49,202 nucleotides of DNA from Oscillospiraceae bacterium (GCA_902782125.1 CACZMA010000010.1:1-49202), one strand, 5' to 3'; positions 1-9,100 are shown, counted from the first letter of the stretch. Translations and numbers: made by a program. Notes: a model not told the origin generated them from the letters alone.

Positions 1-171
1 GTTTTTGTGGTTATTAACATTTTAAGGAAGAATAATCAGAATGACACTTTTTCTGATTTTTTGAATTTACACAATTATATGGACATAACCGAAGTCTTCG
101 AATTGTTCTTCATTTCAGGGAAAATGAAGAACTTTTTGCAGAATTATCGAGCCTATACACTTCCTGCAAAC
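1..171. other. AT-rich stretch without a supported gene
   Basis: This edge of the window is clearly richer in A and T than the rest. It holds no reading frame with a ribosome binding site or family resemblance. The one open frame that crosses it on the plus strand runs through the terminator and into the end of the lipoprotein gene, so I do not accept it. Confidence 0.6.
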
Positions 172-203
172 AAAAAAGCGGGCCGGAATGATTCCGACCC
201 GCT
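172..203 (-). terminator. Rho-independent terminator of the 807-residue lipoprotein gene
   Basis: On the minus strand an interrupted stem (AGCGGG with CCCGCT, inner CGGAAT with ATTCCG) is followed by six T residues. It lies 27 bp past the stop codon of the lipoprotein gene. Confidence 0.85.
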
Positions 204-229
204 CAGTATTAAGCTGTTAACTGAAGTTA

Positions 230-2653
230 TCAGCCGCGCTCGTCCAGGACCTTCTGTACTCTGTCCTGCAGGATCTCGACTACTTCATCAAGATCCTTCT
301 GGCCGCTGAAGTATGCCGGCATCTCTTCGGAGATGATCTTCGAGATGGAAGCATCGCTCGTGTTGACCGTAGTTACGCTCTCGACGATCTTCTTGTATGC
401 ATCGACATCTTCATCGGAGAACTTGTCGGGAGTCGAAGGCTCACCGACACCCACGCCGTAGAAGTAGTCATCAGAATACCTGTTGTTGTAGTAATCTACT
501 GCCTTATCGCCGACAGAATCAAAAGCGGCTCTGTTGACAGGGTTGTAGCCGTTGTTGGCGATTGTTTCCTGGATCTCTTCTGACAGAAGTGTCTTGATGA
601 AATCCCAGCATCCGTCAACACTTACAGTCGAAGACGAGATCGCAGCGGAGAAGAGAGGTGCTGCCGACGGACCCTGACCGTCTACGGAAGGATAGCCGAG
701 GATCGCATCACCGCGGCCTTCGATATATGTAAGGTTATCAAAGTAACTGCCGAGTGAGTGGGAGGAAACAACCATTGCCGCATAAGTAGTCTCCTCATAA
801 TTCATTGCGTAAGCAACACCATCATTACTGTCACTCCAGCTTGCGCTCTTCTCGGGCGCATTGTCCTTGCAGTATTCGGCAAGAGCAGCGAATTCCTCGC
901 CGGTGAAATCAACCTTGCCGTCCTTGATGAACTTAGTAGAGTTCTCATTGAACAGCGTGAGGAAATACATATTCTGACCGCTCGCGATAGGATCTGTACC
1001 GTTACATGCATCGTCTACAAAATCAACATATTCATCGAGAGTAAATCCGACACCGGAAGCGCCTGCGTTATCTGAAGAAGTCTGGATTCCGTTTACGCAG
1101 AATGCGAGCGGGATCTGATAGAGTTTGTCGCCTGTATAGCTTGCATCGATGATGTTGGTGAAGTACTCGTCGGAGCTTAAATCCTTAACATAAGATGAGA
1201 GGTCAGTAAGATAGTTCTCATTGTTGAGCTGACCGAGAGCAGCCGCATCGAGGATGATATCCGGGCCTTCACCGTTGATAAGGTCGACTGCGAGTTCATC
1301 AGAGATGCCGGCCATCATATCGAGATTTACTTCTGCCCAATCATCATCGCTGTCCGCATTATTAGAGCCGTCATAATACTTATCTACATCGTACTTATTG
1401 GTTACCTGGATGAAGTAATCCTTGTCAGAGGTGTTGTAATCAGTGATGGCATCATAAGTAACATCGGAAGGATATCCGCCTAAGACATAGAGCTCGAGGA
1501 TGGACTTGCCGACATTGGGGTTCTTGTCAGCCTTTGTGAGAGTGATGATCTGATATTCATCGCCGCTCCAGCTGTTGTCATATGCGGTGTTAGCATAATA
1601 AGTACCGCCAAGGACGATCTTATCTTCCGAATAGCTTATGAGTGAATTATATCTGAGCTTGGAGCCGCTGATACCGACGAAGCTGAAGTCGAGGGCCTGA
1701 GTTATCTCCTTTGCCTCAAAGTCGGCAACATAGATACCCTGATCGGTTACGGTATACATCTTACCGTCTTCGCCGACGATGCCGCCAGACAGATCGCCGG
1801 CATCATTGAGCCATTCATAATCCTTATCGTCTGCTTTCTCTGCAGTGCCGGCTTCGATATCGACGATAATATAGATATTACTGCCGGCAGTCCACGCCTT
1901 GCCCAGAACCTTTGTCTCGGATATGGGGAATGCGAACTGGAATCCGTATATCTCATCGTCAACATTGAGCTTGATCTGTTCATCACCTGCATAGATCTCA
2001 TAAGAGGACTCGCCGGATGCGTCATCATATGTATAGTAGAAGTCTACATTGGTATCGCCGAGGGTTACACTCTGCTCAAGATATTTGCTTGCGTCATCAC
2101 CTGAAGAAGCTGCAACAGGAACAGGATCGGAGCATGCGCCTGTCTCGGGATCTACCGTAAACTCTGACTGATCTTCCGACCAGGTCTTGGGATCGTATTC
2201 ATAAAGTGATACGACAAGCTCATCTCCCTTGATCTGAACACTGTCGACTCCTGAATATGAGCCTGAATACATCTGTGTCAGATCAACGAGCGGCTCCAGG
2301 GTGTTGGAATCGGAATCGTAAGTGCAGAGCGTATCGATGTTATACTCGGAATAGTCTCCGTTTTCCCAATCGAAATCATCCGGGACCTTATATGATCCGT
2401 TCACTCTGAACAGGAGATTCGCTCCGATCTGACCGATCAGCATTGCGGAAGAATATTCGAGTTCCTTAGACGGATCTGCGACGATATCGGGTTCTACCAC
2501 CGTGCATGTGGCATCATACCACGGAGTGTCTTCTTCTATTACCTTTGCCTGTTTGGTTGCCTTCGAGCCGTTTCCGTTACATCCGGCCGCAAGAACCATC
2601 GACAAGATAACCGACGATGCAGCTACCTTGGATATGATCTTCTTTTTTGCCAT
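230..2653 (-). CDS. Large extracellular solute-binding lipoprotein (ABC sugar-binding family)
   Basis: The 807-residue product starts with a lysine-rich signal peptide and a lipobox LAAGC with Cys25 as the lipidation site, so it should be anchored outside the membrane. The C-terminal half, from about residue 430, resembles family 1 extracellular solute-binding proteins, with a hinge-rich fold and the motif GEGPDIILD. The first 400 residues are an additional beta-rich, acidic domain that I do not recognise, which makes the protein nearly twice the usual 400-450 residues. The start follows a strong GGAGGT site. No permease or ATPase gene is adjacent, so the transporter partner, if any, is encoded elsewhere. 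A sensory or scavenging role is possible. A TATAAT -10 box on the minus strand lies at 2707-2712. Confidence 0.8.
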   Translation of the reverse strand: MAKKKIISKVAASSVILSMVLAAGCNGNGSKATKQAKVIEEDTPWYDATCTVVEPDIVADPSKELEYSSAMLIGQIGANLLFRVNGSYKVPDDFDWENGDYSEYNIDTLCTYDSDSNTLEPLVDLTQMYSGSYSGVDSVQIKGDELVVSLYEYDPKTWSEDQSEFTVDPETGACSDPVPVAASSGDDASKYLEQSVTLGDTNVDFYYTYDDASGESSYEIYAGDEQIKLNVDDEIYGFQFAFPISETKVLGKAWTAGSNIYIIVDIEAGTAEKADDKDYEWLNDAGDLSGGIVGEDGKMYTVTDQGIYVADFEAKEITQALDFSFVGISGSKLRYNSLISYSEDKIVLGGTYYANTAYDNSWSGDEYQIITLTKADKNPNVGKSILELYVLGGYPSDVTYDAITDYNTSDKDYFIQVTNKYDVDKYYDGSNNADSDDDWAEVNLDMMAGISDELAVDLINGEGPDIILDAAALGQLNNENYLTDLSSYVKDLSSDEYFTNIIDASYTGDKLYQIPLAFCVNGIQTSSDNAGASGVGFTLDEYVDFVDDACNGTDPIASGQNMYFLTLFNENSTKFIKDGKVDFTGEEFAALAEYCKDNAPEKSASWSDSNDGVAYAMNYEETTYAAMVVSSHSLGSYFDNLTYIEGRGDAILGYPSVDGQGPSAAPLFSAAISSSTVSVDGCWDFIKTLLSEEIQETIANNGYNPVNRAAFDSVGDKAVDYYNNRYSDDYFYGVGVGEPSTPDKFSDEDVDAYKKIVESVTTVNTSDASISKIISEEMPAYFSGQKDLDEVVEILQDRVQKVLDERG

Positions 2654-2750
2654 ATGTTACCTCCATATTAAAACCAGGCTGCCCTTTGCAGTCTTTCTAA
2701 TTTGGGATTATACAATACTAGTATTACAGAAGTGTGTTATCTTTTAGGCA

Positions 2751-3857
2751 ATGAGTTATTTGGATATAAAACAAGAAGATCTGTGGTCCTATCTTGACAG
2801 ATCGTCTTCGCCGGTCGCTCTATACGGTACCGGAGACGGTGCGGATAAGATCATAAAAGTTTTAGAAGATCGCGGTCTGGGCGGCCGTGTGCAGGCTGTT
2901 TTCGCGAGCGACGGGTTCGTGAGAGACAGGTCCTTCCGCGGATTTAAGGTCGAGTCTTTCGACGATGTGAGAGCTCGTCTCGGCGACGGTATGACGGTCC
3001 TTGTCTGCTTCGGTTCTTCTCGCCCGGAAGTGCTCGCCAATATAGAACGCATCTCCGGGATATGCAAGACATTCATTCCGGATGTGCCCGTGTGCGGAGA
3101 GACGGTCTTCGACGCCGCGTTTGCTTCAGAGAACAAAGACAGGCTGCAGCACATATACGATCTTCTCGAAGACGACATCTCGCGCAGGTGCTATGAGAAC
3201 TACATAAATTACAAGCTCACCGGAAGACCGGATCTTCTGCAAAACTCAGAGACACCCGACGATGAGAAGGCACTGCTCGGGAACGTGCTTTCCGGCACTT
3301 ACTTCCTCGACCTCGGCGCATATAACGGAGATACCGTGAAGCGGTATATGGAACTTCTTCCCGATCCGGAAGGAGCAGTCGCGGTCGAACCTGAGAGGCA
3401 CTCCTACAGGAAGCTCGAAACAGCATGCGAAGGATACGGCGGTAAGGTCATACCGGTACATGCGCTTATATCGGATCACACCGGAGACGGCGTCATGACA
3501 TCATCTCACGGAAGGGGTTCGAGGTCAGGCAGCATAACCGGCGCCGGCGAAGGCATCAACAAAGTGAAGACCGTACCCGTTGCTCTCGAGACGATAGATT
3601 CTCTTATGGAAGGAAAGGTCCCGGGCTTCATCAAGTTCGATGTCGAAGGCGCGGAACTCGAAGCGGTAAGAGGCGGTATCCGCACAATAGAAAAGCACGG
3701 GCCCGTGTTAATGGTCTCGTGCTATCACAGAAGTGAGGATGTTTTTGTCTTGCCGGAAGAGATCTTGAAGATCAGGTCTGACTACCGTATGTATATCCGC
3801 CGGTCTCGCTGTATACCGGGGTGGGATATCGCTTTCTGGTTCGTCCCGAAGACCTGA
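2751..3857 (+). CDS. FkbM-family SAM-dependent methyltransferase
   Basis: The 368-residue protein has two parts. Residues 20-110 form a Rossmann-like segment (VALYGTGDGADKI) like those in polysaccharide-modifying enzymes. Residues 180-340 carry FkbM methyltransferase motifs: FLDLGAYNGDT (185-195) for SAM binding, VEPE (212-215), and KFDVEGAE (295-302), the family hallmark. FkbM enzymes O-methylate sugars or small molecules; the substrate here is unknown, with cell-surface glycans a reasonable guess. It is transcribed divergently from the lipoprotein gene. No Shine-Dalgarno sequence precedes the ATG. An extended -10-like TG-T-TATCTT ends 7 bp before the start, so a leaderless transcript is possible. 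Confidence 0.85.
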   Translation: MSYLDIKQEDLWSYLDRSSSPVALYGTGDGADKIIKVLEDRGLGGRVQAVFASDGFVRDRSFRGFKVESFDDVRARLGDGMTVLVCFGSSRPEVLANIERISGICKTFIPDVPVCGETVFDAAFASENKDRLQHIYDLLEDDISRRCYENYINYKLTGRPDLLQNSETPDDEKALLGNVLSGTYFLDLGAYNGDTVKRYMELLPDPEGAVAVEPERHSYRKLETACEGYGGKVIPVHALISDHTGDGVMTSSHGRGSRSGSITGAGEGINKVKTVPVALETIDSLMEGKVPGFIKFDVEGAELEAVRGGIRTIEKHGPVLMVSCYHRSEDVFVLPEEILKIRSDYRMYIRRSRCIPGWDIAFWFVPKT

Positions 3858-3858
3858 C

Positions 3859-4119
3859 TTACTCCTCAGGCTTGGACTTGTAGCCGCGTATAACGATCTC
3901 CTTCTCGGGGTTCTCGCGGTCTCTTAAGACAAGGTCACAGCCGATGACATTCGCAAACTTGTAAGCCATATCGAATCTCATGCTGTTCTTGGATGAATCA
4001 AGCCTGTTCGTGATACCGGCGACAGTCTTGTATCCAAGCTCGCCGGCCATCTTGGTCTGCGTGATGTGCTTGTCCTTCATGAATATTCTTAATGCTTCTT
4101 CAATTGACTTCGCGTCCAT
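3859..4119 (-). CDS. Small helix-turn-helix DNA-binding protein
   Basis: This 86-residue protein contains an XRE-like helix-turn-helix: the segment with ITQTKMAGELGY and the recognition stretch VAGITNRLDSS fit a Cro/CI-type fold. I chose the ATG at 4119 because GGAGAT lies at the correct distance; an upstream in-frame ATG would add 14 residues but overlaps that site. The gene converges on the FkbM gene with a single base between the stop codons. It probably regulates itself or a nearby gene; no target is evident. A solitary prophage-type or housekeeping repressor is equally possible. Confidence 0.7.
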   Translation of the reverse strand: MDAKSIEEALRIFMKDKHITQTKMAGELGYKTVAGITNRLDSSKNSMRFDMAYKFANVIGCDLVLRDRENPEKEIVIRGYKSKPEE

Positions 4120-4258
4120 GATCATATCTCCTATCTTTAGAATCTTACCCGTTTTCCTCATTTACATTTTGGTATCTGATTAAATGATAGTCCCCGAATG
4201 TTTAGGTCAATTTATTAAACTGTAAAGACTTTTTAAACAACACCCCTAACTTGTTACC

Positions 4259-4287
4259 TTGAAATTAACCCGTCAAAACACGATAAT
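4259..4287 (+). promoter_or_regulatory. Sigma-A-type promoter that would give a leaderless mRNA
   Basis: TTGAAA at 4259-4264 and GATAAT at 4282-4287 are separated by exactly 17 bp. The ATG of the phosphoesterase begins 7 bp after the -10 box, where transcription would normally start, and no Shine-Dalgarno sequence is present. Confidence 0.65.
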
Positions 4288-4293
4288 CCTTGT

Positions 4294-4839
4294 ATGAAGA
4301 TTCTGATAGTAAGTGACTCACACAGGATGACGGCAAATCTCCTGACGGCGATAGACCGGGAGAAGCCGGACATGCTCATACACCTGGGAGACATAGAAGA
4401 TGACCCGAATCCCGTTGCCGCAGCTGCCGGTTCTCCTGAGACTCCGTGCATATTCATAAAGGGCAACTGCGATTATAATTCCTCAGGCAGCGTGCTTATA
4501 AGAAGGTCTGTGTTCACTCTTCACGGACATCGTTTCTACTGCTGTCACGGCCATCACGAACGCGTCAATCAGGGGCTTACGACGATAGCCGTTGCTGCCT
4601 CCGACGAGAAGTGCGATATTGCATTGTTCGGCCACACACATGTTCCTTACGACAGCGAAGGCGAGTTTGCCGGGGAATACTCCCGTTACTATCTGGAAGC
4701 CTGGCCGGGCTGCGCTCCGGGCGTGAGGATAATGAACCCCGGGAGCATATCGCTTCCCCGGGGCGGATCATTTAAGAGTTATATCATTATGTCTATCGAT
4801 GAGAATGACAGGATCTCGGCAGAGCTCAAGGCTCTGTGA
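4294..4839 (+). CDS. YfcE/MJ0936-type metallophosphoesterase
   Basis: The 181-residue protein matches the compact calcineurin-like phosphodiesterase family in length and motif order: DSH (Asp8, His10), GD (Asp33), GNCD (57-60), HGHHE (85-89) and GHTH (113-116), together forming a dinuclear metal site. The final NPGS motif is also typical. Family members hydrolyse phosphodiesters and are soluble in the cytoplasm; the natural substrate is not known. The stop codon abuts that of the convergent flavoprotein gene, forming TGATCA across the junction. The upstream promoter predicts a leaderless message. Confidence 0.85.
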   Translation: MKILIVSDSHRMTANLLTAIDREKPDMLIHLGDIEDDPNPVAAAAGSPETPCIFIKGNCDYNSSGSVLIRRSVFTLHGHRFYCCHGHHERVNQGLTTIAVAASDEKCDIALFGHTHVPYDSEGEFAGEYSRYYLEAWPGCAPGVRIMNPGSISLPRGGSFKSYIIMSIDENDRISAELKAL

Positions 4840-5463
4840 TCATCTGCCCTTATACTCGTCTGCCGGAACAAAGTAAGAAGCATCGTGCTTGCACAGCGGG
4901 CAGATATAATCCTCGGGAAGAGTATCGCCCTCGTACAGGTATCCGCAGACCGTGCAGATAAATCCCTTCTTTGCCTTGTCCTCGGCAGCAGGCTTCGCCT
5001 TGATGTTGTTCTGATAGTAAGCATAAGTTACCGAAGGATCTTCAGACAGGATCTCGCCGCCTATCACATCGGCTATGAACATCGAATGCGTACCGAGATC
5101 CATCGAAGCTATCACCTTTGCCGAGATGTATGCATTGGTCTCGCTCGTGATGTAGCAGATGCCGTCAGGTGATCTCTTGAACTCGATCGCCTCGAGCTTG
5201 TCCGCATCCCTTCCGCTCGCAAATCCCCAGTGCTTGTATGTATCGAACTTCGACTTCTCGGTAAGAATGGACACATTGAAGTATCCCGTCTCCATTATCA
5301 TATCGTGCGTCAGGTTCGCCTTGTTGACGGTTACCGTTATCCTGTTCGGATCGGTCGTTACCTGTGTGACGGTGTTTACTATGCATCCGTTGTCTTTGCC
5401 GTCCTGCCTTGCCGTCAGGATGAACAAACCATACGACAGGTTATACATTACTTTATTATCCAT
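4840..5463 (-). CDS. Flavin reductase-like protein with C-terminal rubredoxin (high-molecular-weight rubredoxin type)
   Basis: The 207-residue protein joins an N-terminal FMN-binding split-barrel flavin reductase domain (roughly residues 1-150) to a rubredoxin domain, with iron ligands in CTVC (170-173) and CPLC (188-191). Similar proteins in anaerobic clostridia pass electrons from NAD(P)H to flavodiiron proteins that detoxify oxygen or nitric oxide. No flavodiiron gene is in the window. I chose the ATG at 5463 because GGGAGG precedes it at good spacing; a start 24 bp upstream has no such site. An 18-bp perfect palindrome covers the predicted -10 box, so a repressor probably controls it. Confidence 0.88.
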   Translation of the reverse strand: MDNKVMYNLSYGLFILTARQDGKDNGCIVNTVTQVTTDPNRITVTVNKANLTHDMIMETGYFNVSILTEKSKFDTYKHWGFASGRDADKLEAIEFKRSPDGICYITSETNAYISAKVIASMDLGTHSMFIADVIGGEILSEDPSVTYAYYQNNIKAKPAAEDKAKKGFICTVCGYLYEGDTLPEDYICPLCKHDASYFVPADEYKGR

Positions 5464-5499
5464 GTTACGCCTCCCGTTTATCTCCAAATAATGAGTACA

Positions 5500-5517
5500 C
5501 CCTGATTATAATCAGGG
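5500..5517 (-). promoter_or_regulatory. 18-bp palindromic operator covering a -10 box
   Basis: CCCTGATTATAATCAGGG is a perfect palindrome and contains TATAAT, which reads as the -10 of the rubredoxin-flavoprotein gene starting about 37 bp downstream. A repressor bound here would block polymerase. The regulator is unknown; the gene product suggests oxidative or nitrosative stress. Confidence 0.6.
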
Positions 5518-5552
5518 CGCTGACGGGTATGTAAAAACATGCGGTGAATTAT

Positions 5553-5586
5553 AAAAACGGGCAGTTAACTTATAGTGAACTGCCCG
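5553..5586 (-). terminator. Rho-independent terminator of the ABC exporter gene
   Basis: The minus strand shows GGGCAGTT pairing with AACTGCCC across an 11-base loop, followed by GTTTTTAT. It lies just after the stop codon of the MacB-type gene. Confidence 0.85.
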
Positions 5587-5608
5587 CCATACTTTTGCGT
5601 ATTCGTAG

Positions 5609-8600
5609 TTATTCTGTTCGCAATGCCGTAACAGGATCCTGTTTGGATGCCGTCTTGGACGGTATGAGGCCGCCTATGAGCGTGAGCACTACGGACAGCA
5701 GTATCAGGATGATGCCTGCCATCGGAGGCAGCTGTGCATTGATGGCATCGGTCTCGCCTATCGTGTGGATTATGATGTTTGCAGGTATCAGGAGCAGCAG
5801 CGATATGCCGACGCCCATGGATCCTGCAAGGAATCCCGTGATGACAGTCTCCGCGTTGAATACCTGTGCGATGTTGCCCTTGGATGCGCCCATGGCACGC
5901 AGGATACCGATCTCCTTGCGGCGCTCCAGGACGCTGATGTACGTAATGACGCCGATCATTATCGAAGATACGACGAGCGATATCGCGACGAAAGCTATGA
6001 GCACATAAGATATCGTGTTGACGATCCTCGTTACAGACTTCATCAGCGCACCGACGATATCCGTATAAGTGATGCCGTCGTTGCCTGCTTCCTTCTCCCT
6101 GGCGTTGTAATTGTTGATTATCTCGACAATGGCATCCTTGCTCTCGAAGTCCTTGGGGTAGATCGTGATGGAGCTGATGTCTTCTTCTGCGCAGTAACCG
6201 AAGTCGGAGAGGTTCTTATCGGCCGATGACACGCCGGTACTCATCATCTCTGCAAGGAACGACTGCATCTGCTTCTCGTCCATGTTGACCTGGAACGCTT
6301 CCGCGAAAGCATCTTCGTCGACCGTAAATAATTCTTCCGAATCAGAGAAGGTATCCTCCATCGCCTTCTGGATGTTGTCTCCAAGCACGTCTGCAACCTG
6401 CGCGAAAACCGACTCCATCGCACCGCCCATCTGCTCAGCCATCTGGGCCGTAAGACCGTTCATGTTGCTCGCGATGACGGCTTCGATCTCATCCATGTTG
6501 ACAGCATCCAGAGCTCCTGCAGTAACCATGGCCTGAGCCTCAGGCGTTGCCATGTAATCTGCAAAAGAAGATGAGATCTTCGAAGGATCCGGAAGGGCAT
6601 TCTGCTGGGCATATGCAATGTATCCGGTAATGAGCGCCGATGAGAATTCTGCGATCTGTTCGTCTGTGATGTTGATGTTCGACAGAGCCTCTGCAAGCAG
6701 GATATCCATCTGCTCGTTGACTACAGCGCTTCCTGCAGGGGTAGCGGCGTAAGCCTGGAAATAGTCTCCGAACTTGGATGTGTCGGTAATATCCAGACCG
6801 TTCGTTATCGCATACTGCATGAAGCCTGCCATGATGGTCTGCGTTGCAGTATTGATTGTCTCCTGGGACATGCTCGTGACGCTTCCCGAAGTCATTATCT
6901 TGATCATCTGATCTCTTATGACAGCCCTGCCTTCGTCTGTTGCAAGATAACCCTGGAAAGCTTCCGACAGGTTCGAGTAATTGGTCGTCGGATCAGCTGC
7001 GGCGTAGACTGCATATCCTGCAAGCAGGTTCTGCATCAGCGTCTCAACCTTATCGGAATCGACCTTGAGCTGAACGCCAGTAAGGAGCTTATCGATATCA
7101 GTAGCGCTCATCTGCGGCATCGCGCCTGCAAATGAACCTGCAAAATCAATGTCTCCGGTATCACCCAGCGAAGAAGAATCGAATTCGAGATCATCACCGT
7201 TGAACTGGAATGCTTCCTGCATCTTGTCCTCATCTATGGAGAACATATCGCCGAGATCAAAGTCCTCGTTCTCATCGTCAAATGCAACGCCCGTAAGAAC
7301 ATTGATATCCTTGTCTGCGAGCTGGTCGAGGACGATCTCTGCCGTCTCGGATTTTACGCGGAGCTCCTCGATGAGATCCTTGTAGTAGTAGATGCCCGAG
7401 CTGAGCATCTGGATGTCTTCGCCTTCCTTGGGCATGACGATACCTACGATCTTAAGGTCCTGCGCGCCTGCGAGAACATCCATCATGAACTCATCATCGT
7501 TAGACATGTCGGTCCAGACGTCGTGTACATCATCGTACTTATACTTCTCATATGCGGGGAGCACCTTGAAGGTAACGCCGAGGAAGTCTTCGTAAGACCA
7601 GTCCGTCGTCTCTTCAACGAGAGTGGTCTCATTGCCTTCTTCGAAGTCTTCGATCATCTGCTTAAGCTCATCGGAATCACGAAGGCCGAATGTATAGACG
7701 ATGAAGTCGGATACGCTTGCTCTTGAAGAGAGCACGAGTACTGCCTCCGAGGAATTCTCGGGCCACTTGCCTGCCTTGATATCGTACTGACCCTGATAGA
7801 GATCCTCATACTCGGGAAGCTCATAGAAGATGTTCATCGTGTAAGCGGAAGAGAACATGCTCGAAGCAGACAGTCCCATCGATTCAAAATCATTGTTGGG
7901 GTTGACCTGCTTATACTTGTTATCGCCGGGATTGTAATAGTAGATCTGCGGAACGAGATCATAAGAGTACTCGACACCGTTTGTATATCCGTAGAGCTCG
8001 GGAGCTTCGTTGTCAAAATAATCCTTAAGCGAGGTAAGATCGTTCGTCTTGAACGAAGACAGGATCTGATTGACTCTCGGCACCTCCCTAATCGTGCCGT
8101 CGGGTGCGACCTGGTAAGCATCGGAATCAGCATCCTGACCGCCTGTCATCATGGTGAGGATCGACACGGCGGATGACGATATCTGCAGCGGGTACTGCGA
8201 GAGTGTCTTCTCCTCCGTCTCGTTGATATAGACATTAACGCCGGTCGACAGGGACAGGATGAGCGCGATGCCGATGATACCGATGGAACCTGCAAAAGAC
8301 ACGAGTACTGTCCTCGTCTTCTTTGTCCACAGGTTGTTGAAGCTGAGTGCCAGCGCCGTAAGGAAATTCATCGACGCCTTGCCGAGATTCCTGTGTACGG
8401 GCTTGATGCCGTCATCTTCAGGCCTGTACGGATTGCTGTCATCCGTGATCTTACCGTCCTTGAGCTTGACTATTCTGTTCGCATATTCTTCAGCGAGCTC
8501 AGGGTTGTGTGTGACCATGACTACGAGTCTGTCCTTGGCAACCTCTTTGAGAAGGTCCATGACGTGTACGGATGTCTCGGTATCGAGTGCGCCCGTAGGC

Positions 8601-9100
8601 TCGTCTGCCAGCAGGATGTCCGGATCATTAACGAGTGCTCGCGCGATGGCAACTCTCTGCATCTGTCCGCCTGAGAGCTGATTGGGCTTCTTGTGTGCCT
8701 GCTCCTTGAGGCCGACCTTATCGAGCGCTTCAAGAGCTCTCGCCTTACGCTCCTTGGCCTTGATGCCGGAGATCGTAAGCGCGAGCTCAACGTTCGCCAG
8801 AAGCGTCTGGTGCGGTATCAGGTTGTAGCTTTGAAAAACAAAACCTACCGTATGGTTACGGTAGGAGTCCCAATCGCGGTCTTTGTATTTCTTTGTGGAT
8901 ACCCCGTTGATGATGAGGTCACCCGTATCATAGCGGTCGAGACCGCCGATGATGTTAAGAAGTGTTGTCTTGCCCGAACCCGAAGGACCGAGTATTGCGA
9001 CAAACTCGTTATCCCTTAAGCTCAGCGACACATCATCCAGCGCGCGCTGGATCAGACTTCCGGTCTTGTACTCCTTGCGGATATTCTTTATCTGTAACAT
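5609..9100 (-). CDS. MacB-type ABC transporter, ATPase fused to permease, with giant extracellular domain
   Basis: The 1163-residue protein combines an N-terminal ATPase (Walker A GPSGSGKT at 38-45, signature LSGGQMQR, Walker B with DEPTGALD) with an FtsX/MacB permease. One membrane segment lies near residue 265 and three near 1040-1150, giving the four-helix MacB topology. The roughly 740-residue extracellular part is far larger than the 200-250 residues usual in MacB, and includes three degenerate 60-70-residue repeats at about 690-755, 755-825 and 826-890, each with a YA...F..Y.AT..G pattern. MacB-type proteins move substrates by mechanotransmission and often export peptides or respond to envelope stress. 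GGAGCAAGGGAAAG precedes the ATG. The gene stands alone, without the usual adhesin partner, and ends in a strong terminator. Confidence 0.88.
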   Translation of the reverse strand: MLQIKNIRKEYKTGSLIQRALDDVSLSLRDNEFVAILGPSGSGKTTLLNIIGGLDRYDTGDLIINGVSTKKYKDRDWDSYRNHTVGFVFQSYNLIPHQTLLANVELALTISGIKAKERKARALEALDKVGLKEQAHKKPNQLSGGQMQRVAIARALVNDPDILLADEPTGALDTETSVHVMDLLKEVAKDRLVVMVTHNPELAEEYANRIVKLKDGKITDDSNPYRPEDDGIKPVHRNLGKASMNFLTALALSFNNLWTKKTRTVLVSFAGSIGIIGIALILSLSTGVNVYINETEEKTLSQYPLQISSSAVSILTMMTGGQDADSDAYQVAPDGTIREVPRVNQILSSFKTNDLTSLKDYFDNEAPELYGYTNGVEYSYDLVPQIYYYNPGDNKYKQVNPNNDFESMGLSASSMFSSAYTMNIFYELPEYEDLYQGQYDIKAGKWPENSSEAVLVLSSRASVSDFIVYTFGLRDSDELKQMIEDFEEGNETTLVEETTDWSYEDFLGVTFKVLPAYEKYKYDDVHDVWTDMSNDDEFMMDVLAGAQDLKIVGIVMPKEGEDIQMLSSGIYYYKDLIEELRVKSETAEIVLDQLADKDINVLTGVAFDDENEDFDLGDMFSIDEDKMQEAFQFNGDDLEFDSSSLGDTGDIDFAGSFAGAMPQMSATDIDKLLTGVQLKVDSDKVETLMQNLLAGYAVYAAADPTTNYSNLSEAFQGYLATDEGRAVIRDQMIKIMTSGSVTSMSQETINTATQTIMAGFMQYAITNGLDITDTSKFGDYFQAYAATPAGSAVVNEQMDILLAEALSNINITDEQIAEFSSALITGYIAYAQQNALPDPSKISSSFADYMATPEAQAMVTAGALDAVNMDEIEAVIASNMNGLTAQMAEQMGGAMESVFAQVADVLGDNIQKAMEDTFSDSEELFTVDEDAFAEAFQVNMDEKQMQSFLAEMMSTGVSSADKNLSDFGYCAEEDISSITIYPKDFESKDAIVEIINNYNAREKEAGNDGITYTDIVGALMKSVTRIVNTISYVLIAFVAISLVVSSIMIGVITYISVLERRKEIGILRAMGASKGNIAQVFNAETVITGFLAGSMGVGISLLLLIPANIIIHTIGETDAINAQLPPMAGIILILLSVVLTLIGGLIPSKTASKQDPVTALRTE

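Noticed and set aside
7..309. 100-codon plus-strand frame at the left edge
   Set aside because: It runs through a clear terminator and into the 3' end of the lipoprotein gene on the other strand and has no ribosome binding site or recognisable product.
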